DNA of 15,054 nucleotides from Bacilli bacterium (GTDB taxonomy: Bacteria; Bacillota_I; Bacilli_A; RF39; UBA660): contig JAFPMR010000005.1 in NCBI GenBank assembly GCA_017411235.1, forward strand, positions 1-15,054. Reading direction: 5' to 3'. The translations under genes and the position numbers were made by a program. Positions 14,556 to 15,054 of this stretch are shown here, piece after piece. The stretch's first letter is position 1. Every line of letters begins with the position of its first letter. The notes under the pieces were generated by a model. The model saw nothing but the letters and a program-made list of their open reading frames with translations. It ran no database searches and had not been told where the DNA came from.

Positions 14556-14777
14556 TTACTTTTCTATTATATCTTGGACTTTTTCAACTGCTTGTTTCAG
14601 TTCTTCTTTCTTTGCATCAGGTTCTATATTTTTAATTGTTTTATCTATTTTATTTAATTTATATTGTTTCTTTTGTATTGCAAACTCTTTTCTTTTTACT
14701 TCATTGTCTGCATGTTTAACTTTCTTTTCAGCTTCTATTAAAGTCCTATATCTTCTATTTGATATTATACGTATCAT
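14556..14777 (-). CDS. Small basic coiled-coil protein (73 aa)
   Basis: This is a 73-aa protein with a clear ribosome binding site (GAGGAGG, 5 nt before the ATG). After a short start (MIRIISNRRYR) it is one long Lys/Glu-rich helix with heptad-like spacing (EAEKKVKHADNEV, KRKEFAIQKKQYKLNKIDKTI) and an acidic break (EPDAKKEE). I know no family. It stands alone between a hairpin upstream and the structured RNA downstream. A nucleic-acid-binding or scaffold role is possible, and it could serve the RNA next to it, but that is a guess. Confidence 0.72.
   Translation of the reverse strand: MIRIISNRRYRTLIEAEKKVKHADNEVKRKEFAIQKKQYKLNKIDKTIKNIEPDAKKEELKQAVEKVQDIIEK
14566..14571 (-). promoter_or_regulatory. 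Perfect -10 box ahead of the structured RNA
   Basis: TATAAT on the minus strand lies in the last codons of the 73-aa gene, so a transcript would begin near 14558, just at the edge of the structured region. No good -35 hexamer is found 16 to 18 bp upstream, so the call is weak. Confidence 0.3.
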
Positions 14778-14824
14778 AGTAGCCTCCTCTATTTAAGTAT
14801 ATCATAATTCATACATACAATCAA

Positions 14825-14845
14825 GCAGCCATGAGCAGTGGCTGC
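14825..14845 (-). terminator. Hairpin, probable weak terminator
   Basis: GCAGCC-N9-GGCTGC (6 bp, GC-rich) is followed on the minus strand by TTGATTGT. It lies 5 bp past the stop of the gene at the right edge and upstream of the 73-aa gene. The T-run is poor, so termination may be partial. Confidence 0.5.
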
Positions 14846-14850
14846 AATGA

Positions 14851-15054
14851 CTATAAACTATATGATTCTTTATAGATATAATCTTCAAGATATGTATCAT
14901 CTCCGAAAGATATTACTTCAAATGGATTACCTTCACCAGGTTCTTGTCCAATTATATCTCTAGAATATTCAATTCCATTATCTATATAGAACTTTATATT
15001 TGCATATGCTCTAAGCATTTCATCTGTTGATTCATAATCTACATTGATATCATA
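14851..15054 (-). CDS. C-terminal part of an unknown protein (runs off right edge)
   Basis: Reading the minus strand from the window edge gives 67 codons to TAG at 14851. The visible end is acidic and rich in Tyr, Asp and Glu (DINVDYESTDEMLRAYANIK, later ISFGDDTYLEDYIYKESYSL). The uninterrupted frame, codon use like the other genes, and a hairpin just after the stop support a real gene. Nothing in the visible part identifies a family. Confidence 0.72.
   Translation of the reverse strand, partial: YDINVDYESTDEMLRAYANIKFYIDNGIEYSRDIIGQEPGEGNPFEVISFGDDTYLEDYIYKESYSL

Noticed and set aside
14501..14560. Plus-strand AGGAGG followed 4 nt later by ATG (14511), opening a short frame
   Set aside because: The frame runs antisense into the well-supported 73-aa gene, the peptide is low-complexity Phe/Leu-rich, and ATG and AGGAGG fall inside the structured RNA.

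Overview
The window is about 30% GC, with every convincing gene on the minus strand, short or overlapping gene junctions and strong AGGAGG-type ribosome binding sites. This is the look of a phage, or less likely a phage-like plasmid, of a low-GC Firmicute or relative. No capsid, tail or integrase gene falls inside it, so the element type is inferred from the replication genes.

Layout, read in the direction of transcription (high to low coordinates). (1) 14851-15054: the C-terminal end of an unknown gene, then a hairpin, then a 73-aa basic coiled-coil protein. (2) About 13985-14555: a gene-free stretch full of hairpins. In five of them the one imperfect pair becomes G-U only if the minus strand is transcribed, so I call a structured RNA of about 560 nt. 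(3) 9823-13940: a probable ubiquitin-like conjugation module. It holds a 122-aa protein, a 75-aa beta-grasp-like protein, a strong terminator, a 506-aa protein with an E2-like NPH...CLG motif, a JAMM isopeptidase-like protein, two small proteins and a ThiF/E1-like adenylyltransferase. (4) 8406-9828: a retron-like reverse transcriptase with a GC-rich, structured non-coding region directly upstream, enclosed by a long inverted repeat. (5) 8189-8405: a 217-bp control region with a long hairpin and a 19-bp palindrome. (6) 1-8188: a replication and recombination block with an HTH protein, a possible small terminase-like protein, a SNF2-type helicase, a terminator, an OB-fold-like protein, a RecA/Sak4-like ATPase, a coiled-coil protein, an SSB-like protein, a primase fused to an MCM-like AAA+ helicase, and the N-terminal exonuclease part of a family A DNA polymerase that runs off the left edge.

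The SSB-like gene carries an in-frame TGA at codon 21, placed between a well-formed ribosome binding site/start and the conserved body. None of the 18 visible gene ends uses TGA. Together these suggest that TGA is read as an amino acid (Trp is the natural guess) in this element. A point mutation is the competing explanation.

The most notable content is the combination of an apparent E1-E2-JAMM-Ubl set, a retron-like reverse transcriptase and a large structured RNA next to a compact phage replication module. Roles in counter-defence, virion protein tagging or inter-phage competition are possible, but the sequence alone does not decide between them.
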